Shown: piece by piece, positions 1-9,213 of the stretch
Layout: every line of letters starts with the position of its first letter
How positions within the stretch are numbered: the stretch's first letter is position 1
Source of the DNA: Agrobacterium leguminum
GTDB lineage: Bacteria > Pseudomonadota > Alphaproteobacteria > Rhizobiales > Rhizobiaceae
Direction of reading: 5' to 3'
NCBI RefSeq assembly: GCF_015704895.1
Contig: NZ_JADQWB010000001.1
Location: 186,001 to 250,000, forward strand
Length of the DNA: 64,000 bases
The notes under the pieces: generated by a model
Told to the model about the DNA's origin: nothing
Seen by the model: the letters and a program-made list of their open reading frames with translations, nothing else
Database searches by the model: none
Program-made: the position numbers and the translations under genes

Positions 1-107
1 GCATCGCGCACTTCATTTGCGCGCGCCGCTTCTGCAGCCAGCTCGGAGGCCGGTCGCCATTCACCGGTCGCCTCGTCATACACGTACTCGTCATCATTTG
101 CGGCCAT
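1..107 (-). CDS. Hypothetical protein, N-terminal part only
   Basis: The first 35 codons of a minus-strand gene are visible, starting at the ATG whose complement is 105-107; the rest lies beyond the left edge. The visible part is acidic and soluble, with an aromatic stretch (YVYDEATGEW) followed by an Ala/Glu-rich helix-like run. The start is preceded by a purine-rich AGAGAGG. It is divergent from the downstream hydrolase, with only about 84 bases between the starts. I do not recognise the family and give no function. Confidence 0.55.
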   Translation of the reverse strand, partial: MAANDDEYVYDEATGEWRPASELAAEAARANEVRD

Positions 108-191
108 GGTCGCCTCTCTTAAATATTGGTAGTGCGGTTGTTCAGGCCGTCCTATGTCATAATATACCGGCAATACAAAGGAGAACTTCCC

Positions 192-896
192 ATGAAAATC
201 ACCTGGCTCGGCCATTCCGCCTTCCGCCTCGAAAACGGCAGCGCGAAGATCCTCATCGATCCGTTCTTCACAGGCAACCCCGGTTTTGCCGGGCAGGACG
301 GAAAGACGGCGGCCGAAGGCATCACCCATATTCTCCTGACCCACGGCCATGGCGACCATGTCGGCGATACTGTGCAGCTTGCCCGCGAAACCGGCGCGAC
401 GGTTCTTGCCAATGCCGATCTTGCCGCCTGGCTTTCCGCCAAGGGCGTCGCGAAGGTCGATATGGGCAATACCGGCGGCACGGTGCATTTCGACAGTTTT
501 TCCGTCACCTTCACCAATGCGCTGCATTCTTCCGCCCAGATCACCGAAGACGGCGTCTCCCATTCGCTCGGCAATGCCAACGGTCTGATGCTGCATTTCG
601 AAGACGGCCCTGCCGTCTATCACATGGGCGACACCGACATCTTTTCCGACATGAAGCTCATCAATGAACTGCATCAGCCGGATATCGGCCTCGTGCCGAT
701 CGGTGACCGCTTCACCATGGGCGGAGCCGTCGCCGCGCTCGCCTGCCAGCGCTTCTTCAATTTCGGCAATGTCATTCCCTGCCATTACGGTTCCTTCCCG
801 ATCATCGACCAGACCCCGGATAAGTTCGTGGCAGGCATGGAAGGATCGGAAGCACGCGTCCACACGCCCAAGCCGGGCGATGCGCTGTCCTTCTGA
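192..896 (+). CDS. UPF0173 metal-dependent hydrolase (metallo-beta-lactamase fold)
   Basis: The 234-residue product is full length for the UPF0173/YtkL family of small cytoplasmic metallo-beta-lactamase-fold hydrolases. The metal motif HGHGDH lies at residues 51-56, after the opening [11 protein letters not shown] typical of the family, and later His/Asp ligands are present (MGDTD; CHYG near the end). The ATG at 192 follows AAAGGAG at 177-183, so it is preferred over an in-frame start at 126. The physiological substrate of this family is not established. It stands alone ahead of gatC and is separated from it by 127 bases. Confidence 0.85.
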   Translation: MKITWLGHSAFRLENGSAKILIDPFFTGNPGFAGQDGKTAAEGITHILLTHGHGDHVGDTVQLARETGATVLANADLAAWLSAKGVAKVDMGNTGGTVHFDSFSVTFTNALHSSAQITEDGVSHSLGNANGLMLHFEDGPAVYHMGDTDIFSDMKLINELHQPDIGLVPIGDRFTMGGAVAALACQRFFNFGNVIPCHYGSFPIIDQTPDKFVAGMEGSEARVHTPKPGDALSF

Positions 897-1023
897 CCTT
901 TCGCTTTTACGCATGTCGTGACGGCAAAACCGTTACACAGTTTGATGCGACATGCTTTCTACCGTTGCGAATGGCGGACATGGTGATTATAGCGGGTAGG
1001 AAAATTCTGACCGGAGTAGAACC

Positions 1024-1311
1024 ATGTCCGTCGATCTCGCCACCGTAAAGCGCGTTGCGCGCCTTGCCCGTATCGCAGTCAGCGAAGAAGAAGCACAGAA
1101 TATGCTCGGCCAGCTGAACGGCATTCTCGGTTTCGTGGAGCAGCTTTCGGAAGTGAATGTCGACGGCGTTGAGCCGATGACCTCGGTGACCCCGGTGGAG
1201 ATGAAAAAACGCGCCGACGTGGTGACCGACGGCAACAAGGCGGAAGACATTGTCGCCAATGCGCCCGCGACCGACCGGGACTTCTTCATGGTCCCGAAAG
1301 TGGTCGAATAA
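1024..1311 (+). CDS. gatC: Asp/Glu-tRNA amidotransferase subunit C
   Basis: This 95-residue protein matches the GatC family in length and pattern: an N-terminal helical half ([16 protein letters not shown]), then the conserved stretch with [10 protein letters not shown], and the C-terminal FFMVPKVVE. GatC wraps around GatA and stabilises the GatCAB complex, which amidates Glu-tRNA(Gln) and/or Asp-tRNA(Asn) in the cytoplasm. A GGAG ribosome site sits just upstream (about 1013-1016). It is 53 bases ahead of gatA and presumably cotranscribed with it. Confidence 0.95.
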   Translation: MSVDLATVKRVARLARIAVSEEEAQNMLGQLNGILGFVEQLSEVNVDGVEPMTSVTPVEMKKRADVVTDGNKAEDIVANAPATDRDFFMVPKVVE

Positions 1312-1364
1312 GCGACCGCCTCTGCCGCCCGATTTTTCCAAGATTTCGAAAGCCGTTGCCGACC

Positions 1365-2846
1365 ATGACCGACCTGACGAGCCTGACCATTGCCGAAGCC
1401 CGCGAAAAGCTGAAGGCCAAAGAATTTTCCGCCCTCGAGCTGACCGACGCCTATCTCTCCGCCATCGATGCGGCGAACGGCGCGCTGAACGCCTATGTCG
1501 CGCTGACGCCTGAAAAGGCGCGCGATATGGCGAAAGCCTCCGACGAACGCATCGCCGCCGGCAAGGCTGGCGAGCTGGAGGGCGTTCCGCTTGGCGTGAA
1601 GGACCTTTTCGCCACCCGCGACGTGCACACCCAGGCGTGTTCGCATGTTCTCGATGGCTTCAAGCCGAAATATGAATCCACCGTCACCCAGAACCTCTGG
1701 GATCAGGGCGCCGTCATGCTCGGTAAGCTCAACATGGACGAATTCGCCATGGGCTCGTCCAATGAAAGCTCCTGGTACGGCCCGGCCATCAACCCGTGGC
1801 GCGCCAATGGCTCCGACCAGAAGCTGGTGCCCGGCGGCTCCTCCGGCGGTTCGGCCGCAGCCGTGGCCGCGCATCTCTGCGCCGGCGCCACCGCGACCGA
1901 TACCGGCGGCTCCATCCGCCAGCCGGCGGCCTTCACCGGCACCGTCGGTATCAAGCCGACCTATGGCCGCTGCTCGCGCTTCGGCATCGTCGCTTATGCC
2001 TCTTCGCTCGATCAGGCAGGCCCGATTGCCCGTGACGTGCGCGATGCCGCGATCCTGCTGAAGACCATGGCGAGCGTCGACGCCAAGGATACGACCTCCG
2101 TCGACCTGCCGGTGCCGGACTACGAAAAGGCCATCGGTCAGTCGCTCAAGGGCCTGAAGATCGGTATTCCGAAGGAATATCGCGTCGACGGCATGCCGGA
2201 AGAAATCGAAAAGCTCTGGGCCAAGGGCGTCGAGTGGCTGCGCGATGCCGGTGCCGAGGTCGTCGATATCTCGCTGCCACACACCAAATACGCGCTGCCT
2301 GCCTATTACATCGTCGCGCCGGCGGAAGCCTCGTCCAACCTTGCCCGTTATGACGGCGTCCGTTACGGCCTGCGCGTCGACGGCAAGGACATTGCCGACA
2401 TGTACGAAAAGAGCCGCGCCGCCGGTTTCGGCAAGGAAGTGCAGCGCCGCATCATGGTTGGCACCTATGTGCTGTCGGCCGGTTATTACGACGCCTATTA
2501 CCTGAAGGCGCAGAAGGTCCGCACCCTCATCAAGCGCGACTTCGAAAACGTCTTCCACGAGGGCGTCGACGCCATTCTCGCCCCCATCACACCGTCTTCC
2601 GCCTTTGCAGTCGGCGACGAGGAACTCGCCTCCGATCCGGTGAAGATGTACCTGCAGGACGTTTTCACCATCACCGTCAACATGGCCGGTCTTCCGGGCC
2701 TTTCGGTTCCGGCCGGTCTCGACGGCAGGGGCCTGCCGCTCGGCCTGCAGCTCATCGGCAAGCCTTTCGAGGAAGAAACGCTGTTCAAGACGGCGCATGC
2801 CATCGAGCAGGCAGCCGGCAAGTTCACCCCCGCCAAATGGTGGTGA
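1365..2846 (+). CDS. gatA: Asp/Glu-tRNA amidotransferase subunit A
   Basis: The 493-residue product is a complete amidase-signature enzyme that hydrolyses glutamine and passes ammonia to GatB for transamidation of misacylated tRNA. The Ser-cisSer-Lys triad is visible: Lys in GVKDLF, the cis-Ser in the [10 protein letters not shown] loop, and the nucleophile in [11 protein letters not shown] start at the ATG at 1365 (MTDLTSL); an in-frame TTG at 1356 is less likely. The end of the gene overlaps the next one by 10 bases, so the acetyltransferase is likely translationally coupled. gatB lies about 2 kb downstream rather than adjacent. Confidence 0.95.
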   Translation: MTDLTSLTIAEAREKLKAKEFSALELTDAYLSAIDAANGALNAYVALTPEKARDMAKASDERIAAGKAGELEGVPLGVKDLFATRDVHTQACSHVLDGFKPKYESTVTQNLWDQGAVMLGKLNMDEFAMGSSNESSWYGPAINPWRANGSDQKLVPGGSSGGSAAAVAAHLCAGATATDTGGSIRQPAAFTGTVGIKPTYGRCSRFGIVAYASSLDQAGPIARDVRDAAILLKTMASVDAKDTTSVDLPVPDYEKAIGQSLKGLKIGIPKEYRVDGMPEEIEKLWAKGVEWLRDAGAEVVDISLPHTKYALPAYYIVAPAEASSNLARYDGVRYGLRVDGKDIADMYEKSRAAGFGKEVQRRIMVGTYVLSAGYYDAYYLKAQKVRTLIKRDFENVFHEGVDAILAPITPSSAFAVGDEELASDPVKMYLQDVFTITVNMAGLPGLSVPAGLDGRGLPLGLQLIGKPFEEETLFKTAHAIEQAAGKFTPAKWW

Positions 2847-3334
2847 AAAGCCTAAAGCTACGAGACATGAACGAAGCCGACCGCGGTGCGGTCGGCTTCG
2901 TCGGTTTTGCGGCATGGCGTTCCGGTGACGCCTTCGACGACAGCTATCTCGATCCTGATGTCATCGAGCGGGTGAGGTGCGAATTCGAGAGTTTCGCCAA
3001 GTCTCCGACCGGTGATATTGTCGTCGCTGAAATGGACGGCGTTGTTGCCGGCTGGGGAGCGTGCGATAAGGCACCGCATCACATTTCCGATCTCTGGGTG
3101 GACCCGAACTGGCAGGGCAAGGGGATCGGCAAAGCCCTGATCCTTCATTTTCTCGACAGGATGCGCGCGCAAGGCCTGCCGCTTGCCACCATCGACACCC
3201 ACGCCAGAAACCGCGCAGCCATCGGTCTTTACGAGCGTTGCGGATTTGAGATCGTCTGGCACGGCATGGAATGGTCCGACATCATGAAAGTCGAACTCGA
3301 GAAGGTGAAGCTAGAGCGCAGGCTCTCGCCATAA
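2837..3334 (+). CDS. GNAT-family N-acetyltransferase
   Basis: The 165-residue protein has the GNAT acetyl-CoA fold. The segment [18 protein letters not shown] matches motif A (V-x-x-x-x-R/Q-G-x-G-x-G/A), and the C-terminal part has the usual [13 protein letters not shown] motif B. The start overlaps the gatA stop (ATGGTGGTGA), implying coupling; an internal ATG at 2867 is an alternative. The substrate cannot be told from sequence; protein, peptide or small-molecule amines are all possible. It runs towards the UPF0386 gene on the opposite strand. Confidence 0.85.
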   Translation: MVVKSLKLRDMNEADRGAVGFVGFAAWRSGDAFDDSYLDPDVIERVRCEFESFAKSPTGDIVVAEMDGVVAGWGACDKAPHHISDLWVDPNWQGKGIGKALILHFLDRMRAQGLPLATIDTHARNRAAIGLYERCGFEIVWHGMEWSDIMKVELEKVKLERRLSP

Positions 3335-3403
3335 CCCGCTCTTACGGCCGCAGCGGCTTCTCGGCGAAATGCCGGGCGACAGCGCTGCCGCCGCCCGGTT
3401 GAT

Positions 3404-3661
3404 TTATCTATTGTCCAGCTCGCCCCGCACGAGTTCCAGCCCGCGCGTGGTGATGCGGTAGGGCTTGCCGCCGGAAGAGGCGATGGCTCTCTTCCGTTTC
3501 AGCTTGCGGAAGGTGAGGAGATCGAGGCCGCTGAAAATCCAGCCGTCACGCGTGTAGAGCGCGAGTTTTTCGATTTTGTGGGCGTCGTCTCGAACGAGTT
3601 CAATTCTGCCGCCCTGGGCGAGCAGGTGAAGAATGCGCTGTTCGGCGCGGGAAATGTCCAT
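3404..3661 (-). CDS. UPF0386 / YjhX-family protein
   Basis: From the ATG at 3661 the product is 85 residues, the usual length for UPF0386 (YjhX). The family pattern is clear: MDISRAEQRILHLLAQGG at the start, a central F-x-K-L-K-x-K-R segment, then GKPYRITTRGLELVR and a terminal LDNR. It resembles a small winged-helix protein. E. coli YjhX has been reported as a toxin paired with the acetyltransferase YjhQ; here GNAT genes flank it on both sides but on the other strand. A longer form starting at 3703 is possible. Its role here is unknown. Confidence 0.8.
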   Translation of the reverse strand: MDISRAEQRILHLLAQGGRIELVRDDAHKIEKLALYTRDGWIFSGLDLLTFRKLKRKRAIASSGGKPYRITTRGLELVRGELDNR

Positions 3662-3935
3662 TTTTGGAAGTCCGGTCGGCGTCATATAGACGCGTGAAAG
3701 CAAATCCGGGTGCGGTTAAGGCATCCGGCTCGGTTTCAGCATGGCCCGGCGCGCAATAAACTTGCGGGCAGGGCCTTTACCGGGACTCCGATTGAGCGAA
3801 CATAAAAACTCCGTTCTTGCTCCTTTTGGGTAGCGGGCAAAGCCAAGGCGGTCAAGTCCCGCCAGGCGCGAGAAAACCATGCTGGTCGAATCGCCCTGGC
3901 AATGGTTTAATTTCAACGGCCATGGAGGGCGCGGC

Positions 3936-4445
3936 TTGATCGTCATTCGCAATGCGCATGAGCAGGAAGCGGAGGTTCTGGCGGCCATCGGCCTCAGGGC
4001 ATGGCGGCAGGCAACCGCGGCTCTCGGCATCACCCCGACCCTTTATGACAATGCGGCCAGCGCCTTTTCCAATTTTACCCGCTCGTCATGGCTGGCGATC
4101 AGGGTGGCGGAGTGTGGCGGCTCGGTTGCGGGTTGGGCGGCGCGGGAGCATTTCGACGAGACGATTTCCGATTTCTGGATCGATCCTGATTTTCAGCGCC
4201 GGCGGGTCGGCACCCACCTGTTGGGCGATGTCGAAAGGCTGATAGAGGACAGGGGGTTCGAGACCATCCGGCTTGAAACCCATGCCCAGAATGAGCCGGC
4301 CGTCGCCTTTTTTCGCCACCATGGCTATAGCGTCCGCTGGCTCTCCGTCTCCTATGCGCCGAAACTCGACCGCGAAGTGCAGTCGGTAGGCCTGCAGAAG
4401 CAATTGGCCGAGGTCGAGAGCGGTCTTTATGGGCCGGCTTTCTGA
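3936..4445 (+). CDS. GNAT-family N-acetyltransferase
   Basis: This is a second GNAT protein of about 169 residues, with motif A in DFWIDPDFQRRRVGTHLL and motif B around HAQNEPAVAFFRHHGY. I prefer the TTG at 3936 because GGAGGG at 3924-3929 is well spaced and the protein then begins at the conserved strand (LIVIRNAHEQEA); an ATG at 3879 would add 19 residues of unlikely sequence. It converges with the DUF1294 gene and overlaps its 3' end by 19 bases. The acetyl acceptor is unknown. Confidence 0.8.
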   Translation: MIVIRNAHEQEAEVLAAIGLRAWRQATAALGITPTLYDNAASAFSNFTRSSWLAIRVAECGGSVAGWAAREHFDETISDFWIDPDFQRRRVGTHLLGDVERLIEDRGFETIRLETHAQNEPAVAFFRHHGYSVRWLSVSYAPKLDREVQSVGLQKQLAEVESGLYGPAF

Positions 4446-4759
4446 GACAGAGTTTGCAGAGCCCCCACCAGCCGCATCGGCCAGTCCGGCATGATCGCGA
4501 GCGATACGACAAGGCCTGCCTGCAATATCACGATCGATATCAGGATGCTGCGGAACGGTTCCTTGCGCGTTTTATGCCGAAGCAGCCGTTGTGCCGAGAT
4601 CGCGCCCAGGCTGCCGCCGATGAGCGCAAGCGATAAGAGTGTGCTTTCCCGGATGCGCCATGCGCCATTTCTCGCCGCTTCCTTGTCCCACCAATAGACA
4701 AGAAAGACGAAAAGATTGAAGGCGATATAGGTTATGAAACAGAGAGCGATCGTCACCAT
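4427..4759 (-). CDS. DUF1294 family membrane protein
   Basis: The 110-residue product has three to four hydrophobic segments (about residues 3-22, 40-60 and 75-95). Its central signature is DKEAARNGAWRIRESTLL, then GGSLGA and RHKTRKEPF, which define DUF1294. Members are small inner-membrane proteins of unknown function. The ATG at 4759 (MVTIALCF) starts directly at the first membrane segment; an upstream in-frame start at 4885 would overlap the gatB promoter side and is unlikely. It converges with and overlaps the GNAT gene by 19 bases. Confidence 0.85.
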   Translation of the reverse strand: MVTIALCFITYIAFNLFVFLVYWWDKEAARNGAWRIRESTLLSLALIGGSLGAISAQRLLRHKTRKEPFRSILISIVILQAGLVVSLAIMPDWPMRLVGALQTLSQKAGP

Positions 4760-4910
4760 GACGTGAATTGAAACCGGGAAGCGTAAAAAACGCGTATCCT
4801 GTATCGGCGAAAATCCCGGGCCTGGCGTGAGAGGGTGCAAGATGTCTTGCGCCCGCGCTCCATTTGTTCTACCCACCAAGGCCAAAGAACCCGTATATCG
4901 TGAGCTTCAG

Positions 4911-6416
4911 ATGACCCTTGTAGACGTGCGCACCCCCGACCCGAAACGCTTCATTCCCGGCGCCACCGGCGATTGGGAAATCGTGATCGGCATGGAGGTG
5001 CATGCGCAGGTTCTCTCCAATTCCAAGCTGTTTTCCGGTGCTTCGACCACTTTCGGCAATGCGCCGAATTCCAACGTGTCGCTGGTGGATGCCGCCATGC
5101 CCGGCATGCTGCCCGTCATCAACGAGGAATGCGTGAAGCAGGCGGTGCGCACCGGTCTCGGCCTGAAGGCGAAGATCAACCATCGCTCGATCTTCGACCG
5201 TAAGAACTACTTCTATCCGGACCTGCCGCAGGGCTACCAGATTTCGCAGTTCAAGGACCCGATCATTGGTGAGGGCACCATCACCATTTCGCTCGGCCCG
5301 GACCGCCAGGGCAATTTCGAAGATATCGAGATCGGCATCGAGCGTCTGCATCTGGAGCAGGACGCCGGCAAGTCCATGCATGACCAGCACCCGACCATGT
5401 CCTTCGTGGATCTGAACCGTTCGGGCGTGGCGCTGATGGAAATCGTCTCCAAGCCGGACATGCGCTCGTCGGACGAAGCCAAGGCCTATCTCACCAAGCT
5501 GCGTTCCATCGTGCGTTACCTCGGCACCTGCGACGGCAACATGGATGAAGGCTCGATGCGCGCCGACGTCAACGTCTCCGTGCGCCGTCCGGGCGAAGGT
5601 TTCGGCACGCGCTGCGAAATCAAGAATGTCAACTCCATCCGCTTCGTCGGTCAGGCTATCGAATATGAGGCGCGCCGCCAAGTCGCAATTCTGGAAGATG
5701 GCGGCGTGATCGATCAGGAAACCCGCCTGTTCGATCCCGGCAAGGGCGAGACGCGCTCCATGCGCTCCAAGGAAGATGCGCATGATTACCGCTATTTCCC
5801 CGATCCGGACCTCTTGCCGCTCGAATTCGACGATGCTTTCGTCGAAGCGCTGAAGGTCGACCTGCCGGAACTGCCTGACGACAAGAAGGCCCGTTTCGTG
5901 GCCGATCTTGGCCTGTCGGTCTATGACGCTTCGATCCTCGTTTCGGAAAAGGCGATTGCCGATTATTACGAGGCCGTCGCCGCCGGTCGCGATGCGAAGG
6001 CTGCCGCCAACTGGGTCATCAACGATCTGCTCGGCGCGCTCAACAAGTTCGGCAAGGACATCGAGACGACGCCGGTTTCGCCAGAACAGCTCGGTGGCAT
6101 CATCGATCTCATCAAGGCCGAGACCATTTCCGGCAAGATCGCCAAGGACCTGTTCGAGATCGTCTGGAACGAGGGCGGCAACCCGGCGGAAATCGTCGAG
6201 GCGCGCGGCATGAAGCAGGTGACCGATACCGGCGCCATCGAAAAGGCCGTGGACGAGATCATCGCCGCGAACCCGGATCAGGTCGAGAAGGTCAAGGCAA
6301 AGCCGACGCTCGCCGGCTGGTTCGTCGGTCAGGTCATGAAAGCAACGGGCGGCAAGGCCAACCCGCAGGCGGTGCAGGCGCTGGTGAAGGCCAAGCTCGG
6401 TATCGAGGAAGAGTAA
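4911..6416 (+). CDS. gatB: Asp/Glu-tRNA amidotransferase subunit B
   Basis: The 501-residue GatB is the kinase-amidotransferase subunit that phosphorylates and amidates the Glu or Asp on misacylated tRNA. Hallmarks are [12 protein letters not shown] near residue 24, the [14 protein letters not shown] block, [23 protein letters not shown] text (here [14 protein letters not shown]) and [13 protein letters not shown]. The C-terminal YqeY-like tail ends in [14 protein letters not shown] start at the ATG at 4911 (MTLVDVR); an in-frame ATG at 4827 adds 28 residues with no family support. Together with gatC and gatA it completes GatCAB. Confidence 0.95.
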   Translation: MTLVDVRTPDPKRFIPGATGDWEIVIGMEVHAQVLSNSKLFSGASTTFGNAPNSNVSLVDAAMPGMLPVINEECVKQAVRTGLGLKAKINHRSIFDRKNYFYPDLPQGYQISQFKDPIIGEGTITISLGPDRQGNFEDIEIGIERLHLEQDAGKSMHDQHPTMSFVDLNRSGVALMEIVSKPDMRSSDEAKAYLTKLRSIVRYLGTCDGNMDEGSMRADVNVSVRRPGEGFGTRCEIKNVNSIRFVGQAIEYEARRQVAILEDGGVIDQETRLFDPGKGETRSMRSKEDAHDYRYFPDPDLLPLEFDDAFVEALKVDLPELPDDKKARFVADLGLSVYDASILVSEKAIADYYEAVAAGRDAKAAANWVINDLLGALNKFGKDIETTPVSPEQLGGIIDLIKAETISGKIAKDLFEIVWNEGGNPAEIVEARGMKQVTDTGAIEKAVDEIIAANPDQVEKVKAKPTLAGWFVGQVMKATGGKANPQAVQALVKAKLGIEEE

Positions 6417-6470
6417 GCGGAGTTTGCCTCGTGGCCCCGAAAGAGGCATTGAGGCAGAAAGCTCTCATCC

Positions 6471-6552
6471 GTCATCCTCGGGCTTGACCCGAGGATCTAA
6501 CGACGCACCAGGTCCAACGTGCTCATATCCTCGGAACAAGCCCGAGGATGAC
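6471..6552. repeat. Two-hairpin palindromic intergenic element
   Basis: The region holds a nested palindrome. ATCCTCGGG (6474-6482) pairs with CCCGAGGAT (6488-6496), and ATCCTCGG (6527-6534) pairs with CCCGAGGAT (6541-6549). The outer arms GTCATCCTCGGGCTTG (6471-6486) and CAAGCCCGAGGATGAC (6537-6552) are perfect inverted copies. This architecture matches the mosaic palindromic elements scattered in rhizobial intergenic DNA. It sits between the gatB stop and the GNAT at 6628 and may shape 3' RNA ends. Confidence 0.75.
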
Positions 6553-6580
6553 GTGAAGTACGAGGGACCGACATCACTTC

Positions 6581-6609
6581 TGCCGGGATCAACGCCCGGC
6601 ATTTCTGTT
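6581..6609 (+). terminator. Probable intrinsic terminator after gatB
   Basis: TGCCGGG (6581-6587) and CCCGGCA (6595-6601) form a 7-bp stem with a 7-base loop, followed by TTTCTGTTT. It lies only 19 bases ahead of the next start codon, so it may be leaky. Confidence 0.5.
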
Positions 6610-6627
6610 TCAAGACGGAGCCAAATC

Positions 6628-7125
6628 ATGTTCTTCATCCGCACGGCAAGCCTGCGTGACATCGAGCCGGTGCGCACCCTGCTCGCGACGACGTGGCACG
6701 CGACCTATGATGCGCTCTACGGCGTGGACAAGGTGAACCAGCTGATCCTTGCATGGCATTCGCCGCGGGCCATGAAGGACCGCATCGAGAAAAAGGGCGG
6801 CGAGTTTCTGGTGGCTGACGACGGCAAGCGGATCGGCGGCATGGCCTATGGCTCCATGTCCACCAAAATGGCGAAGACGGCCCTGCTGCACCAGCTCTAT
6901 GTCGCGCCCGACCTCCAGCGGCAGGGCATCGGCCGCGATCTCTTCGCCGAACTGGAAACCTGCTTTCCGGATGCGGAAATCATGCGGCTGGAAGTCGAAC
7001 CTAAAAATACTGTCGCAATCGCCTTTTATGAAGGCGTCGGATTTGTCGAGGTGGACCGAATCGAGCGCATGGCGGGCATCGAGGGGTTGCCCGGCATCGT
7101 TATGGAAAAGAGCCTGACCCGATGA
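6628..7125 (+). CDS. GNAT-family N-acetyltransferase
   Basis: The 165-residue protein has GNAT motif A in QLYVAPDLQRQGIGRDLF and motif B in EPKNTVAIAFYEGVGFVEV. The start ATG at 6628 follows ACGGAG at 6615-6620. The ORF is open further upstream through the palindromic element, but that part is not protein-like. Its stop overlaps the next start as ATGA, so the two acetyltransferases are a coupled pair. The substrates are not predictable from sequence. Confidence 0.85.
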   Translation: MFFIRTASLRDIEPVRTLLATTWHATYDALYGVDKVNQLILAWHSPRAMKDRIEKKGGEFLVADDGKRIGGMAYGSMSTKMAKTALLHQLYVAPDLQRQGIGRDLFAELETCFPDAEIMRLEVEPKNTVAIAFYEGVGFVEVDRIERMAGIEGLPGIVMEKSLTR

Positions 7126-7595
7126 ATGAGACATTGCAGAAGCTGATCATCCGCACGGCGCGCGAAGACGATCTTCCGGCGCTCGCCGCCATTTTTGCCG
7201 CTGACGAGATCGGCGGCCACGGGGATACGGCAGAAGAATCGGCGCAGCCGGATTATCTCGCCGCTTTCCGCGCCATCGAGGCATCGCCGAGCGAAACGCT
7301 CTATGTGGCCGAACTGGATGGCGAGGTGGTCGGCACCTTCCAGACGGCGATCCTGACCAAGCTCGTCGGGCGAGGGGCAAAGTCCATGGTGATTGAGGCG
7401 GTGCAGACGCGCGCCGACATGCGCGGTCGCGGCATCGGCGCGGTGATGATCAATCATTGCCTGGAAGAAGCTCGCCGTCAGGGCCTGAACGCCGCGCAGC
7501 TGACGTCCAACATGGCGCGGCTGGACGCTCACCGCTTCTATGAGCGGCTGGGTTTCGAGAAGCGGCATTTAGGCTTCAGGATGAAGCTGAAATAG
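7122..7595 (+). CDS. GNAT-family N-acetyltransferase
   Basis: This 157-residue GNAT starts within the ATGA overlap of the previous gene. Motif A reads QTRADMRGRGIGAVMI, and the C-terminal RLDAHRFYERLGFEKRH is the usual Tyr-containing motif. It resembles the PhnO/AAC-like small GNATs that precede housekeeping genes in rhizobia. The two coupled genes may give acetyltransferases with related acceptors, but this is an inference from context only. Confidence 0.85.
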   Translation: MNETLQKLIIRTAREDDLPALAAIFAADEIGGHGDTAEESAQPDYLAAFRAIEASPSETLYVAELDGEVVGTFQTAILTKLVGRGAKSMVIEAVQTRADMRGRGIGAVMINHCLEEARRQGLNAAQLTSNMARLDAHRFYERLGFEKRHLGFRMKLK

Positions 7596-7704
7596 CGCGG
7601 ATATATCTCGAAATGCTGGACAATTGCCGTGAGGGGCGGCATAAGCATGTCTTGTGCCGTGCACGGAAAATCGCTGCGGCGCATTCAAGCCCGAGGAACG
7701 TAGA

Positions 7705-8103
7705 ATGAAGACTCTCCTGACGCAAATCTTCACCTGGTGGAACGGCCAGACGATCGGAACGCGGTTTCATACCTGGCGTTTCGGCAAGAAGGTAGGACAG
7801 GACGAGTTGGGCAACACCTATTACGAAGGCGGCACCACCTCCTGGGGCATGCCGCGCCGCTGGGTGATCTATAACGGTTATGCCGAAGCGTCGGCCATTC
7901 CGCCCGGCTGGCATGGCTGGATGCATTACCGCACCGACGTGCCGCCGAGCCAGGAAAGCTACGTTGCGCGCGACTGGCAGAAGCCGCACCAGCCGAACCT
8001 CACCGGTTCGTCCAAGGCCTATCGCCCGCAGGGATCGCTGGCCGTGGCCGGCGAGCGCCCGCGCGTGACCGGCGACTACGACGCCTGGACCCCCGGCAAC
8101 TAA
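7705..8103 (+). CDS. NDUFA12-family NADH:ubiquinone oxidoreductase subunit
   Basis: The 132-residue protein belongs to the NDUFA12/B17.2 family, an accessory subunit of complex I shared by alphaproteobacteria and mitochondria. The visible signature is GTRFHTWRFGKKVGQDELGN, followed by YYEG, RRWVIYNG, and the proline/tryptophan-rich PPGWHGWMHY. The C-terminal half ends in YDAWTPG, also typical. The ATG at 7705 follows a GAGGAACG site; upstream in-frame starts are not family-like. It lies apart from the nuo operon, as is usual in this group. Confidence 0.9.
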   Translation: MKTLLTQIFTWWNGQTIGTRFHTWRFGKKVGQDELGNTYYEGGTTSWGMPRRWVIYNGYAEASAIPPGWHGWMHYRTDVPPSQESYVARDWQKPHQPNLTGSSKAYRPQGSLAVAGERPRVTGDYDAWTPGN

Positions 8104-8235
8104 GCATCTTGTGATGCGCGGTGTTGTGCAAAACGCCGCGCTTGCATCCGGCCTCACCGGTTTTTGCCACATTCCGCCCTTAGGCGTTGATCCGGTCGGC
8201 GGTTCGACACAGGCAAATATTTGGAGACATATCGT

Positions 8236-8673
8236 ATGAGGAAATTCACGCGGGATCGTTCTTTGCGTGCGCTGACAGTCTCGCTGTTTGCAGCGGTCTC
8301 TGCTGTCATCCTCATTTCGCCCGTTTCTGCTGCTCGTCTCGAAAACCGCGTGGCGGTGTTTTCCGGCATCGACAAGATCACCGGCCGCATCACCTCCTTC
8401 GATGTTTATATCGACGAGACAGTGCAGTTCGGCGCGCTTCAGGTGACGCCGAAAGTCTGTTATTCCCGCGACCAGACGGAAACCCAGAAGATCGACGCTT
8501 TTGTCGAGGTCGATGAGATCACGCTCGACCGCAAGATCAAGCGGATTTTCACGGGCTGGATGTTCGCCGACAGCCCCGGCCTCAACGCCGTGGAACACCC
8601 GATCTACGACGTGTGGCTGACGGGCTGCAAGCAGGACTCGGAAGTTCCCGCTCCCTCTACGGCAAGCAAGTAA
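8236..8673 (+). CDS. DUF2155 exported protein
   Basis: The 145-residue product opens with a basic stretch and a hydrophobic signal peptide (about residues 8-32, ending SPVSAA). The rest matches DUF2155: the conserved ENRVAVFSGIDKITGRIT, a CYSRDQTETQ segment and FTGWMFADSPGLNAVEHP. The function of DUF2155 is unknown; it is a periplasmic protein of alphaproteobacteria. ATG at 8236 follows GGAGAC at 8223-8228. The neighbour order NDUFA12 - DUF2155 - aat - accC is common in Rhizobiales. Confidence 0.85.
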   Translation: MRKFTRDRSLRALTVSLFAAVSAVILISPVSAARLENRVAVFSGIDKITGRITSFDVYIDETVQFGALQVTPKVCYSRDQTETQKIDAFVEVDEITLDRKIKRIFTGWMFADSPGLNAVEHPIYDVWLTGCKQDSEVPAPSTASK

Positions 8674-8690
8674 TTAACCCACGACCCCGC

Positions 8691-9134
8691 CTATTTCTGG
8701 CGTCTGAGCTTCTCGGCCAAATCGGCCAGGGCTTTGCTTTTGCTTTCCAGTTGTTCGATCATTTCCTCCCGCGTCAGTTCGGGCTCGATCACGATCGGAA
8801 CGGTGAACTTATTGGGCTGATCGCTGGCGGGAGGCGAGGGGAACCTGATTTCAGAAAATGCCCTCTTCACGGCCGTTCTTGTCTGATAGGTGCTATCCCT
8901 TATGTTTTTGACCTGAACAGCCTGCATCTTTCCCGTCGGGTCAACACGGAAAGTAACAAGGAGCACCTGCTTCTTGTTCGTCCGCACAACCTTGAATTCC
9001 GGGCGGCCGGTTACGCCCGTCAAGGCTCGGGAAATTTCGCTTCGCCAGGCGGCCTGAGGGTTCGGGCGCTGTTCGGCAGCGGTGACATTCGCCGCCGGCG
9101 CCAACATCAATAACAAGGCCGCAATCCAGCGCAT
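8691..9134 (-). CDS. Exported TonB C-terminal-like protein
   Basis: The 147-residue product starts with a signal peptide (MRWIAALLLMLAPAANVTAA). The mature part resembles a lone TonB carboxy-terminal domain: ISRALTG, a beta strand VLLVTFRVDPTGKMQAVQV and the AVKRAFSEIRFPSPP segment. A C-terminal charged helix (REEMIEQLESKSKALADLAEKL) follows. It lacks the N-terminal membrane anchor and proline linker of true TonB, so an energy-transducer role is unlikely. ATG at 9134 is preceded by GGGGGA; an ATG at 9155 is an alternative. Confidence 0.65.
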   Translation of the reverse strand: MRWIAALLLMLAPAANVTAAEQRPNPQAAWRSEISRALTGVTGRPEFKVVRTNKKQVLLVTFRVDPTGKMQAVQVKNIRDSTYQTRTAVKRAFSEIRFPSPPASDQPNKFTVPIVIEPELTREEMIEQLESKSKALADLAEKLRRQK

Positions 9135-9213
9135 GACAATCCCCCGGTGAACCATATATCATGATCGGATAGGTCATGTTTTTGAGGGTTGCAAGCAAAA
9201 TCTCAGGTTGTTT

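Noticed and set aside
987..2915. Long minus-strand frame over gatC-gatA
   Set aside because: It overlaps two unmistakable genes and has no family-like sequence; it is caused by high GC and codon bias.
4869..6449. Long minus-strand frame over gatB
   Set aside because: Same reason: a shadow of gatB without motifs.
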